From NCBI RefSeq assembly GCF_009857605.1, contig NZ_WWCT01000011.1, positions 1 to 64,000 on the forward strand: DNA of 64,000 nt, in the 5' to 3' direction. The notes below the pieces were generated by a model, which was given only the letters and a program-made list of their open reading frames with translations, did not search any database and had not been told where the DNA came from. The DNA comes from Duganella levis (lineage in GTDB: Bacteria > Pseudomonadota > Gammaproteobacteria > Burkholderiales > Burkholderiaceae_D). This document shows, in pieces, positions 53,036 through 62,496 of this stretch. The stretch's first letter is position 1, and every line of letters starts with the position of its first letter. The translations under genes were made by a program, and so were the position numbers.

Positions 53036-53208
53036 GCAAATTTTTTATCTACGCGATCGTCGTCGTGCTGTTCAGCGCCGGTAGTAGCTGGACGCGCATG
53101 GTGAGCGGTGGTTCGGGCCGCAGCGCCGGCGGCAGCTCGTGGAGTTCGCATACCGGCGGTGGCGGCGGCAGCTGGGGTGGCGGTTCCGGCGGCGGAGGCC
53201 ACAAGTGA
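53032..53208 (+). CDS. 58-residue glycine-rich membrane peptide
   Basis: A short gene enclosed by overlaps. Its ATG overlaps the DUF4178 stop (ATGA) and its stop overlaps the AdoMetDC GTG (GTGA). Residues 4-17 are a single hydrophobic helix, followed by a Gly/Ser-rich tail with two tryptophans and ending GGGGHK. I recognise no family. The double coupling shows it is a genuine translated member of the cluster. Confidence 0.7.
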   Translation: MSKFFIYAIVVVLFSAGSSWTRMVSGGSGRSAGGSSWSSHTGGGGGSWGGGSGGGGHK

Positions 53209-53582
53209 AGCGCGAAGCGCTACCGGCGGCGACGCACGTGGCGTCCGGCACCCACGTGCTGGCCGACCTGAACGGCATCGCCGCCGACAAACTGAGCGAC
53301 TGCGCCGGGCTGGAAACGCTGCTGCGCCAGGCTGCCGAAGCGGCCGGCGCGCACATCCTGTTCAGCCACTTCCACGCCTTCGGCGACGGCCAGGGCGTGA
53401 CCGGCGTGGTGCTGCTGGCCGAGTCCCACATCACCATTCACACCTGGCCCGAATGCGGCTTCGCCGCCGCCGACATCTTCATGTGCGGCAGCGCGCAGCC
53501 GGAGTTAGCGCTTGCTCTCATCGAAAATGCGCTGCAGCCGCAGTCGCGCAAAGTGCAAGCTATCCAGCGTTCAATGACGTAG
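53205..53582 (+). CDS. speD: S-adenosylmethionine decarboxylase proenzyme (bacterial class 1B type)
   Basis: A 125-residue pyruvoyl enzyme precursor that makes decarboxylated SAM, the aminopropyl donor for spermidine. The cleavage and pyruvoyl serine is S74 in LLAESHITIHTWPE. H79 and C94 (IFMC) follow at the 5- and 20-residue spacings found in the Thermotoga enzyme (S63, H68, C83). The GTG start at 53205 overlaps the glycine-rich peptide stop and has GGAGG at 53194-53198. It closes the plus-strand arm and supplies substrate for the aminopropyltransferase of the other arm. Its end overlaps the convergent CPBP gene by 23 bases. Confidence 0.94.
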   Translation: MKREALPAATHVASGTHVLADLNGIAADKLSDCAGLETLLRQAAEAAGAHILFSHFHAFGDGQGVTGVVLLAESHITIHTWPECGFAAADIFMCGSAQPELALALIENALQPQSRKVQAIQRSMT

Positions 53583-54267
53583 GCTGTACCGGCTGGCGCG
53601 CTGCCAGTTTTTTCAGCAACGCCGGCAGGAAGATAATCAGCGAATCGATCAGCGCGTGGGCGATGATGCAGGCGACCAGGTCGCGCTGCCACAGGTAGAG
53701 ACCGGTCAGCAGGCCGCCGCCGAACAGCACGCCAACCAAATGGCTCCACGACCAGCCGCCCAGGTGTGCCAGCGTGAACACCGCCAGCGGTATCAGCGCC
53801 GCTGGCCACAGGCTGCCGGTCATTTCATGGAGACGCTCGATCGGGTAGCCGCGGAACATGATTTCTTCGGTGACGCCGGCGGTGATCACCACCGCCCAGC
53901 GGAACCACGCCGGCGTCGACAGCAGCCGCGTCAATCCCGCTTCCGAGCCTTCCGGCACCGCCGCCTTGCCAGCCTTGCTGGCCTGAATCACCGACATCAC
54001 CGACGTCGACAATACTGTCAGCCCCAGCGCGGCGCCGATCAGCCAGGCCAGGTAGTTGCCCCAGACGAGGCCGATGCTGGACGGCGGACGCTGTTCCCAC
54101 AGCAGCAGCCACGCCAGCACGGTCAGGCAACAGCCCCACGTCGTCAGCAGATGGCGCCGGATGTTCATCGGCTGGCCCTGGCTGTCGCAGTACAGGAAAG
54201 AGAACAGCGTCGGCAGGCCGAGCGCCAGCACCACGCCGATGATGGCGGTGACGGAGAGATCGCTCAT
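53560..54267 (-). CDS. CPBP-family intramembrane metalloprotease
   Basis: A 235-residue membrane protein with about six helices and the CPBP (Abi/CAAX protease-like) motifs: E134-E135-IMFR139-G, H168 in FTLAHLGGWSW, and H204 in IIAHALIDS. Such proteins cleave or bind membrane peptides in bacteriocin immunity, prenyl-protein processing or regulation. The stop lies inside the end of the AdoMetDC gene on the opposite strand. Its start overlaps the end of the glutathione S-transferase gene by four bases. Confidence 0.87.
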   Translation of the reverse strand: MSDLSVTAIIGVVLALGLPTLFSFLYCDSQGQPMNIRRHLLTTWGCCLTVLAWLLLWEQRPPSSIGLVWGNYLAWLIGAALGLTVLSTSVMSVIQASKAGKAAVPEGSEAGLTRLLSTPAWFRWAVVITAGVTEEIMFRGYPIERLHEMTGSLWPAALIPLAVFTLAHLGGWSWSHLVGVLFGGGLLTGLYLWQRDLVACIIAHALIDSLIIFLPALLKKLAARQPVQPTSLNAG

Positions 54268-54893
54268 GCCACCGCTTGCTCGGCGACCAGCGCCGCGTCT
54301 TTTTCACGCGCGGCCAGCGCAGCCGGACGCTGGCTGACGCGCGCGATGTACTGTTCGATGACGGGCAGCTTGGGCACCAGGCCGAACATCACCATCCAGC
54401 CGAAGGCCGTGCCCCACAGCACGTCCAGCGCGCTGAATTGTTCGCCCAGCAGGTACGGGCCTTTGCCCAGTTGCTCGATCAGCGTGTTGAACATGGTGTC
54501 GAAATCGCCGTAGTGGCAGGCTTGCTTGTCAGCCGGCTTGTTCTTCAGCCACTGGTCGACAATCGCCGGCTCGAAGCAACTGCCGTAGAACGCCATCCAG
54601 CGCAGGTAGGGGCCGCGCAGCGGATCGCCCAGCGGCGGCGCCAGTTTGGCGTCCGGGAACAAGTCGGCCAGATAGAGGTAGATCGCTACCTGTTCGGTGA
54701 CGATGGCGTCACCATGGCGAATCGCCGGCACCTTGCCCATGGGGTTGATGGCCAGGTAGTCAGCTTCGCGGTTCTCGCCCTTTTTCATGTTCATCACATG
54801 CAGTTCGTACGGCGCGTGCAGTTCTTCCAGCAAGGTCAGCACGCCGGTCGAGCGCGATTGCGGGCAGTGGTACAGGGTCAGTTGCGGTGCCAT
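54264..54893 (-). CDS. glutathione S-transferase family protein
   Basis: A 209-residue protein with an N-terminal thioredoxin-like domain (LTLYHCPQSRSTGVLTLLEE, catalytic Ser/Cys candidates at residues 9-13; GKVPAIRHGDAIVTEQVAIY) and an all-helical C-terminal domain. It is a beta-class-like GST of unknown substrate. It is co-transcribed with the CPBP protease (four-base overlap). Confidence 0.9.
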   Translation of the reverse strand: MAPQLTLYHCPQSRSTGVLTLLEELHAPYELHVMNMKKGENREADYLAINPMGKVPAIRHGDAIVTEQVAIYLYLADLFPDAKLAPPLGDPLRGPYLRWMAFYGSCFEPAIVDQWLKNKPADKQACHYGDFDTMFNTLIEQLGKGPYLLGEQFSALDVLWGTAFGWMVMFGLVPKLPVIEQYIARVSQRPAALAAREKDAALVAEQAVA

Positions 54894-54970
54894 GATTTTC
54901 TCCTTCGGTTGGGTGAAAACTCACGATAACTCTTGCTAAGATGGGGGTCTTGTAAAAACGCGAACGCAAT

Positions 54971-55786
54971 ATGACAACGCTGCAAAGTGTACCGCGTCCG
55001 ACCCGCGGTGTGGTGAATCCGGCGGCCGGCGAAAAAGTTTTCCGGCTGGAGCGCTACCTGCCGGACGCCGAGCTGGCGCCGTTTGTCGAACACTTCTGGC
55101 TGGTGGCGTGGACGCTGCCGGACGGCGTGACGCACGTGCAGCGCACCCTTCCCCGCCACGCCATCCACCTGGTGTTTGACGAGGGCCGCACGGCGATCTT
55201 CGGCGTGATGACGGGATCGTTTGAATACACGCTGCAAGGCAGCGGCCGGGTGTTGGGCATCAGCTTCCGGCCCGGCGCGTTTCGCGCCTTCCTGCAAGCC
55301 GAGGTGCAGTCGATCACCGATCGCCAGCTGCCGTTGTCCGCCGTGTTTGCGTGCGACGACGCGCAGACCGAGCGCAGCGTGCTGGATGCGGCCGACGATG
55401 CTGGCATGGTCGCCGCCGCCAGCGCCTTCCTGCGCCGGGCGCTGCCGGCGCCGGACCCGGTGGTGGAGCGCATCGCCGCCATCCTGCAGGTGATCGATGG
55501 CAATGCCGACATCACGCAAGTGCAGCAGCTGGCCGATCATACTGGGCTCAGCGTGCGCAAGCTGCAGCTGCTGTTCAAGGACTACATTGGCGCCAGCCCC
55601 AAGTGGATCATCCGCCGCAAGCGCCTGCTGGACGCCGCCGACCTGCTGGCCCAGGGCAGCGCCATCAGCCTGGCCGAGCTAGCCCAGCAACTGGGCTATT
55701 ACGACCAGGCGCATTTCACCACGGATTTCGAAAAACTGGTCGGCAAGCCGCCTTCCGACTACCGCCTCAGCTGCAACGCCAGCTGA
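54971..55786 (+). CDS. AraC family transcriptional regulator
   Basis: A 271-residue regulator. The N-terminal sensory domain (VEHFWLVAWTL, RHAIHLVFDEG) is of the DUF6597 type, and the C-terminal AraC domain (about residues 165-271) has LADHTGLSVRKLQLLFKDYI and QLGYYDQAHFTTDFEKLVGK. It is divergent from the GST gene 77 bases away, which may be its target. A weak hairpin at 55815-55837 follows. Confidence 0.9.
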   Translation: MTTLQSVPRPTRGVVNPAAGEKVFRLERYLPDAELAPFVEHFWLVAWTLPDGVTHVQRTLPRHAIHLVFDEGRTAIFGVMTGSFEYTLQGSGRVLGISFRPGAFRAFLQAEVQSITDRQLPLSAVFACDDAQTERSVLDAADDAGMVAAASAFLRRALPAPDPVVERIAAILQVIDGNADITQVQQLADHTGLSVRKLQLLFKDYIGASPKWIIRRKRLLDAADLLAQGSAISLAELAQQLGYYDQAHFTTDFEKLVGKPPSDYRLSCNAS

Positions 55787-55814
55787 GGTCGGAGTGCATG
55801 CCGCTTTGACATAA

Positions 55815-55837
55815 ACCCCGCCGTATTCGACGGGGTA
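55815..55837. terminator. weak hairpin between convergent AraC and CsgG-like genes
   Basis: ACCCCG pairs with CGGGGT around an inner CG/CG pair and a TATT loop. The minus-strand side is followed by only a short T-run. It probably attenuates both convergent transcripts. Confidence 0.45.
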
Positions 55838-55839
55838 AC

Positions 55840-57285
55840 TTACCAGTCCTCTTTTTTCGGCTCGCCACTGGTCGCTGGTGCGGCTTTGGCGGCGGCCTTG
55901 CGCTCGGCCTTTGGCTTTTCGGCCGCCGATGCTGTCGTTGCAGTAGCGCCCTCATCCTTGGCTGGCGCCGGTTTGGCCGTGACTGCTTCACGCAATTGCA
56001 AGGCGCCCGGCACTACCCCGTCCAGCTTGGCGGTAACGTTTTCCAGGGTGCCGTACGACAGCTTCGGCGTCACGCGATTGATGACCACTTCGCAGCAGAC
56101 GGATTCCATATTACCCAGCGATTGACCGGTCTGCGGATCTTTGATCTCCTTGCCCTGCAAGTAGATCTTGTAGCGCGCGCCTTCCACCACCGAACTGCCA
56201 CCCTGACTCAACACGACAGCCATACCGTCACGTTGCACCACGCTGATCGGGAAAGTCTGCAGCAGAATGGCCTCCGATGCACGCTTCACGATCTCGCCCT
56301 GCATAGTGCGCAAGGTCGCGCCTTCATCGATGCCTTGACTCAAAGTCGTCGGCGCAACCGATGGCGCCGTTCCCTGCAGCGTCGCCGATTGCACAATCTG
56401 GCGCGTGGCCAGGTTGATCATGCGCTGCGATACCGACCAGCCACCGGAATAGCTGACCAGCTCGCGGTCCGACGTCTGCAACTTGCGTGCATGCTTCTCG
56501 TAGCTCAGGTTGTTCACCACGCCCATCCACACCAGGTCCGCGCTCAGCGCCTGGCCCAGCTTGGCGAAATCGGTATTCACCGTCTGGCCGGAGCTGATCA
56601 TGTCCAGTTCGTTTTGCAGCTCTCCCTCGAATTGGCGGTCCAGCACCGTGAAGCGGCCGCTTTGCGACAGCGAGTCGATGATCTGCTGGCGCAGGCCATT
56701 CAGCACTTCGGCCGCCGGTACATTGCGGCCGCCGATGTCGAAGCTGCTGCGGTCGGAACGCAGCGGCGCCACCACGATCTTGATCTTGCCGCTATCGGCC
56801 GGCGCCTTGAACTTGGCGATCTTGGCGGCGATATCCACCATGTACAGCCCGCCCTTGCCGGCTGGCGCCGTTACCTTGACCACCTTGAAGGACGATACCA
56901 GGCCCTTCGACTGCGTCACGATCTGCTCGGCAAAATGGCTGCCTTGCACGGTGGCCGTGGCCTTCAGGCTGTCGCTGCCCTCGGAGGTCTCGACGTCCAG
57001 GTTGGCAGTCACCTGCGAAAAGGTATTCAGGTTGGCCGAACTGGCGTTGACCTTGGTACCGTTGACTTGCATGATCGCCGTCTTCAGCGCATCGTTGATC
57101 GCCGCACCCGGCGTCATGCCGCTGCCGCTGGCGCTGACGTCCACCTGCTCGACCTGGCCCACGTCCGGCTGCTGGGTCAGGTTGGGACCGGCCGCCGGCG
57201 TTTCCTTGACCGGCGCTGCTTCTTCTTTTTTGCCGCATGCCACCAGACCCAGGCACAACAGGCTCACCATCGCTAATTTTTTCAT
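55840..57285 (-). CDS. CsgG/HfaB/LpoB-like outer-membrane lipoprotein
   Basis: A 481-residue lipoprotein with lipobox LVAC (C17); glycine at +2 favours outer-membrane sorting. The middle (about residues 170-310, IVVAPLRSDRSSFDIGG to ADLVWMGVVNNLSY) resembles the CsgG/LpoB periplasmic fold, with QQIIDSLSQSGRFTVLDRQF as the clearest match. The C-terminal 60 residues are a low-complexity Ala/Lys/Pro tail. CsgG proteins form secretion pores and LpoB proteins activate penicillin-binding proteins; which applies here is open. It is separated from the next gene by a terminator. Confidence 0.78.
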   Translation of the reverse strand: MKKLAMVSLLCLGLVACGKKEEAAPVKETPAAGPNLTQQPDVGQVEQVDVSASGSGMTPGAAINDALKTAIMQVNGTKVNASSANLNTFSQVTANLDVETSEGSDSLKATATVQGSHFAEQIVTQSKGLVSSFKVVKVTAPAGKGGLYMVDIAAKIAKFKAPADSGKIKIVVAPLRSDRSSFDIGGRNVPAAEVLNGLRQQIIDSLSQSGRFTVLDRQFEGELQNELDMISSGQTVNTDFAKLGQALSADLVWMGVVNNLSYEKHARKLQTSDRELVSYSGGWSVSQRMINLATRQIVQSATLQGTAPSVAPTTLSQGIDEGATLRTMQGEIVKRASEAILLQTFPISVVQRDGMAVVLSQGGSSVVEGARYKIYLQGKEIKDPQTGQSLGNMESVCCEVVINRVTPKLSYGTLENVTAKLDGVVPGALQLREAVTAKPAPAKDEGATATTASAAEKPKAERKAAAKAAPATSGEPKKEDW

Positions 57286-57307
57286 CGGCAGTATGCTTTC
57301 TCAAAAC

Positions 57308-57342
57308 AAAAAAAAAGGAGCAAGACGCAAGCGCCTTGCTCC
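57308..57342 (-). terminator. intrinsic terminator upstream of the CsgG-like gene
   Basis: GGAGCAAG (57317-57324) and CTTGCTCC (57335-57342) form a perfect eight-base-pair stem. On the minus strand a run of nine T's follows, which ends the transcript of the exported-protein gene at 57357. Confidence 0.88.
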
Positions 57343-57356
57343 CGTCTGGCCTGCGC

Positions 57357-57974
57357 TTACAGCAGCGCAGTGGCGTCGTTGGCTTCTTTCGGTACCGGGA
57401 TATTATTGGCTTTGGCAAAGTCGATGGCCATTTTCAGCGTATGGCCCAGACCCTTGATCGAATCCGGCAGGCCTTTGGCGACATACAGCGCGGAACCAGC
57501 CGCATTGCCGATCGACGACATGCCCGGCTTGAAGCCGGAGACGTCCTTGCTCATGCCGACGTACTGCACCATGCCTTTGCCCAAGTCGATCAGACCGTCC
57601 GCAAACTGCTTCTTGCTGGCGGCGTCCATCTCGATTTTCTTGCCTGCCAGTTTTTCTTCCAGCGCCTTGCTGCTGGCGGTCTGCACGGCAGCGGCCTCTT
57701 CCAACGAGTTCTTGGTGGCGCCTTCAGTCAAATTTTTCGCTTGCACCGAAGCTTTTTCCGCTTCATCTTTCAGACCGACCGCCGCCAACATGTTGGCATC
57801 GGCGCGCATCACGCTCTGGGTGCCGCCAACATACTTGGCGACGATCTGCTCCGCGGTCACACTGCCGCCGCCGCCGGTCAGACTTTTGGCAAAGCCGCCC
57901 AGTTGAGCCGATGCAATACCGGATACCAATACCAGAGCAACGCCAGCGATGGCTTTGACGTAAGAACTTTTCAT
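57357..57974 (-). CDS. exported helical protein of unknown function
   Basis: A 205-residue secreted protein with signal peptide ending IASAQ (residue 24). The mature part is Ala/Lys-rich and helical, with a Gly-rich patch after the signal peptide (SLTGGGGSV). Beyond alpha-helical content I see no motif or family I can name. Its neighbours are the CsgG-like lipoprotein and two further exported proteins in the same orientation. Confidence 0.65.
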   Translation of the reverse strand: MKSSYVKAIAGVALVLVSGIASAQLGGFAKSLTGGGGSVTAEQIVAKYVGGTQSVMRADANMLAAVGLKDEAEKASVQAKNLTEGATKNSLEEAAAVQTASSKALEEKLAGKKIEMDAASKKQFADGLIDLGKGMVQYVGMSKDVSGFKPGMSSIGNAAGSALYVAKGLPDSIKGLGHTLKMAIDFAKANNIPVPKEANDATALL

Positions 57975-58062
57975 AAACGAGTGCCTTTTCTTTAATCAGG
58001 AATAATGTCGATCAAACGAGCGGGTAACGTATCGACGGTCGGCGACCCGTAACAGTAAGTAG

Positions 58063-59187
58063 TTAGTGAATGCCGCTGGCGTTCAGACGGCTGACGATTT
58101 CCTTGGCGGCCAGCAGCGAGGCATCTTTGAGCGCCTTGGTCGTGGCAATAGCGTTGTCCGGCGCCACGGCGAAATATTGCACCGGCGGTACTGAGGCCAC
58201 CTCGCGCGGCAGCGCGCCGCTGACATCGAGCACGCGACCGGTCACGGTGACCGCCACGCGCTGCAGGCCGCTGGCGGGATCTTGCGTCGCCACGCCAACG
58301 TCAAAGGTCGCCACCACGAACAGCGGCACGCCAGCCTTGCGCAGCGATAACACCAGCGCGCGCATGGTCGACGGCGTCAGGTCGCTGCCCTTGGAAAAGT
58401 CGGCGTTGACCGACTTCATGTCGCCATCGGCCAGCACGAAATCGGGATCGGCGACCTGGAAGCCCGATTGCGAGAACACGCTGGTCACCGCCGTCTTGTG
58501 ACTGGCCATCGACAACATGCGGTACGAGGTTTCATCCGACTTGCGGTTGGTGCTGCCGCCGGTCTCCACATTGATGCTCTGGTTGACCGAGACCTTGCTG
58601 GTCTTCTGCTTCGATGCGGTGGTGGCGATGTTATTGCCCTGGATATTTTCACCTTCACTACCGCGCGTGGTGCCGCTGGCTTTGACATCGCTGTCGAGCT
58701 TCATCTCGGCGCGTTTGACCACGCGGTCATCGAACGATTTGACGGCTGCCACCTCGCGCCCCAGGAACACGTACACCATCGGCGAATTGCCGGCGGGTCC
58801 CGCCTGACCCGCCTTGCTGGCGCCACGCAACGCGATGCGCAACTTGGTCACGTTCAATTCGGTACGCACCGCCACCGAATATTTGCGCATGCCAGGCTGG
58901 TCCTGTTCGTTGAGCACCGTGGTGCTCATGATGAACTTGTCGAGGTTTTCTTCGATCTTAGGCTGGATGGCGTCGAAGTTTTCCGCTTCGGCTTCGCCCG
59001 CTTCAGCAAAATAGCGTTCGATCGACGCCACTTGCGCGGCGCGGTAGGCGCGGTCCTTGTCGGCCTGGCTGACGATGGTGGCATAGCTGACCGTGCCCAC
59101 GCCCTTGGCGTTGACTACTTGTGCCAGCGAAGGCAAGGCGGTGACCGACAACAGCGCGGTAACCAGCAACAGCAGAATTTTTTTCAT
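58063..59187 (-). CDS. exported protein of unknown function, FlgT/LPP20-like N-terminus
   Basis: A 374-residue secreted protein with signal peptide ending PSLAQ. The stretch DKDRAYRAAQVASIERYFAE and the following strand resemble the N-terminal domain of the FlgT/LPP20 exported-protein class, at low certainty. A polar Ser/Thr/Asn-rich middle (about 175-225) separates it from a beta-rich C-terminal domain. Its start overlaps the stop of the upstream 395-residue gene by one base (TAATG), so the two are translationally coupled. Confidence 0.6.
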   Translation of the reverse strand: MKKILLLLVTALLSVTALPSLAQVVNAKGVGTVSYATIVSQADKDRAYRAAQVASIERYFAEAGEAEAENFDAIQPKIEENLDKFIMSTTVLNEQDQPGMRKYSVAVRTELNVTKLRIALRGASKAGQAGPAGNSPMVYVFLGREVAAVKSFDDRVVKRAEMKLDSDVKASGTTRGSEGENIQGNNIATTASKQKTSKVSVNQSINVETGGSTNRKSDETSYRMLSMASHKTAVTSVFSQSGFQVADPDFVLADGDMKSVNADFSKGSDLTPSTMRALVLSLRKAGVPLFVVATFDVGVATQDPASGLQRVAVTVTGRVLDVSGALPREVASVPPVQYFAVAPDNAIATTKALKDASLLAAKEIVSRLNASGIH

Positions 59188-60374
59188 TATTTGGTAGCCT
59201 TCAAAATTGCACGGGATGCTTCAACTTGCTTGGTAATGTCCTTGGCGGCAGCCGCAGTGGTGATCCATTTCAGGTCGCCCTGGCCAAGTGTGTCGGAAAA
59301 CTTCAGGAACAAGCCGCGCAGTGCCGCTTCATATGCGGGAAAATCGTCCAGGTCGAGCTGGTTGGCGGGCACCACTTTGACCTCGCCGTTTTTCAGATCG
59401 GAATGCACGAAGTCGGTATTCAGCGCCGGTTCGAAGAAGCGGATATTGCCGTACACGCCATAGACATAGGACGCGCCGACATTGTTTTCGCCGGTCTTGA
59501 TTTTGGCGAACTTGTTCAGCGCGACATCGAACAGGTAGTCGCCTTCGCCGACCTTCAAGTCCAGCGCATCGCCGTTATCGAGACGGAACGACATGGAACC
59601 AAGGGCCTGACCCATGCCGGTCGGCAGCAACGACACGCCCAGGCGCGCCGTCAGGATGGAACCGAAGGCGTCCGACACCATCTGTCCGGCCAGCTCCGGG
59701 TTGCCGCGTATGGCGGCCGGCATCACGCTCATCGCTTCCGGCGTCAGCTTGGCGCGGCGCACCTGGATCGTCTTGGTGCCGGGCGCCGGCAGGCTGGCCG
59801 CCGCCAGGCGGCGGGTGAATTGTGTCAGCAGGCCGCCGTTGTCGGTCCGCACCAGCAAGTCCTTGACATAGGCCTCGATCATGGACGGCGTCGGCGGCTG
59901 GGCGGTGGCGTCGAAGATCACCACGCTGACCGGGTAGCTGCGCACCACGCTCTTGCTCTTGTAGTCGAAGATCAGGGTGTCGGCGCGCAGGCTGACAAAG
60001 GTCTTGTAGTAGTTGCCGATATGTTCGGTAGAGACGGTTTCGCCGGTCAGCAGCAGCACCGCCATCAGCGCCTGGTCGGCGCCTTTCAGGTTGACCAGCG
60101 TGTCACGCGGTGCGTACTCCAGTGATGGGTGATCGGCGGCGTAAGCGCGATCGATGGCGATGCGCGACAGCGACTGCGCCGGATCGGCGGCCTTCATGGC
60201 GCGTTCGATGCGGGCGGCGTTGGGGAAGCGTTCGGCCACGGTGGCGTAGTCGCCGGCAAAGGAAAAGCCGGCAAAGGTGATGGTTTGCGCCAGCACGGAA
60301 GCGGACATCAGCGCGGTGAACGAAACCAGGAAGGCCAGGCAGGCACGATAGACAACGACACGGCGATGGGACAA
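59187..60374 (-). CDS. exported protein of unknown function
   Basis: A 395-residue protein with a Sec-type signal (hydrophobic core from about residue 11, ending SVLAQ at about 30). I place the start at TTG 60374 because GGAGA lies at optimal distance; the frame remains open to 60425 but without a site. The mature part looks beta-rich and globular, with no recognisable motif, cysteine or lipobox. It is the promoter-proximal gene of the exported-protein unit. Confidence 0.6.
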   Translation of the reverse strand: MSHRRVVVYRACLAFLVSFTALMSASVLAQTITFAGFSFAGDYATVAERFPNAARIERAMKAADPAQSLSRIAIDRAYAADHPSLEYAPRDTLVNLKGADQALMAVLLLTGETVSTEHIGNYYKTFVSLRADTLIFDYKSKSVVRSYPVSVVIFDATAQPPTPSMIEAYVKDLLVRTDNGGLLTQFTRRLAAASLPAPGTKTIQVRRAKLTPEAMSVMPAAIRGNPELAGQMVSDAFGSILTARLGVSLLPTGMGQALGSMSFRLDNGDALDLKVGEGDYLFDVALNKFAKIKTGENNVGASYVYGVYGNIRFFEPALNTDFVHSDLKNGEVKVVPANQLDLDDFPAYEAALRGLFLKFSDTLGQGDLKWITTAAAAKDITKQVEASRAILKATK

Positions 60375-60522
60375 GAAGACTCTCCGAAATGCAGCTCTGC
60401 AGCAAGAAAATTTCAGAATAGTCAAAATTTCCAGCAGACACTAATTATTTTCGGCAATTATTGCATATCGACATGCTTATAAAACTAACCAATTGTCACG
60501 AGGTGGCGTCACGTCCAGGTAT

Positions 60523-60551
60523 AAAAAAAGGCAGCCGAGGCTGCCTTTTTT
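60523..60551 (-). terminator. terminator of the atp operon
   Basis: GGCAGC pairs with GCTGCC across a short loop, and the minus strand continues in a T-run of seven bases. It lies 34 bases after the atpC stop. Confidence 0.9.
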
Positions 60552-60584
60552 GCTGATGTTACTGATACTGCTGGGTTGCGTTGC

Positions 60585-61007
60585 TTAGTGCTTCGCGCGC
60601 AGTTTGGCGATGGCTGCCAGCTGGCCGATGGCCGCTGCCAGTTCGGCTTGCGCTTTCGCGTAGTCGATGCCGGAGCTGTTGTTGGCCAGCGTTTCTTCGG
60701 CGCGTTTCTTGGCGGCCGATGCTTTGGCTTCGTCCAGATCCTTGCCGCGAATCGCGGTATCCGCCAGCACCGTCACCGCGCCAGGCTGCACTTCCAGCAG
60801 GCCGCCGGCGACGAAGACGAATTCTTCTTCAGCCTGGCCTGGAACCTGGATGCGCACCGCGCCCGGACGGATGCGGGTAATCAGCGGCGTGTGCTTCGGG
60901 TAGATACCCAGCTCGCCCTGCTCACCCGGCAACGCGACGAATTCGGCTTCGCCAGAGTAGATCAACTCCTCTGCCGAAACCACGTCAACGTGAATAGTGT
61001 TTGCCAT
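60585..61007 (-). CDS. atpC: F1Fo ATP synthase epsilon subunit
   Basis: A 140-residue central-stalk subunit. [20 protein letters not shown] and [20 protein letters not shown] form the N-terminal beta sandwich, and a C-terminal helical hairpin (about 92-137) can inhibit ATP hydrolysis. AGGACAC precedes the start. It is the last gene of the operon. Confidence 0.97.
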   Translation of the reverse strand: MANTIHVDVVSAEELIYSGEAEFVALPGEQGELGIYPKHTPLITRIRPGAVRIQVPGQAEEEFVFVAGGLLEVQPGAVTVLADTAIRGKDLDEAKASAAKKRAEETLANNSSGIDYAKAQAELAAAIGQLAAIAKLRAKH

Positions 61008-61027
61008 GTGTGTCCTATCGGGTAGAA

Positions 61028-61051
61028 CGCCCCCGCTTTACAGCGGAGGCG
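61028..61051 (-). ncRNA. intercistronic hairpin atpD-atpC
   Basis: CGCC/GGCG and CCGCT/AGCGG pair with one C/A mismatch around a four-base loop. No U-run follows, so it is not a terminator; it may affect processing or stability of the atp mRNA. Confidence 0.4.
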
Positions 61052-61065
61052 AACAACTCAAACAA

Positions 61066-62496
<1,431 letters not shown>

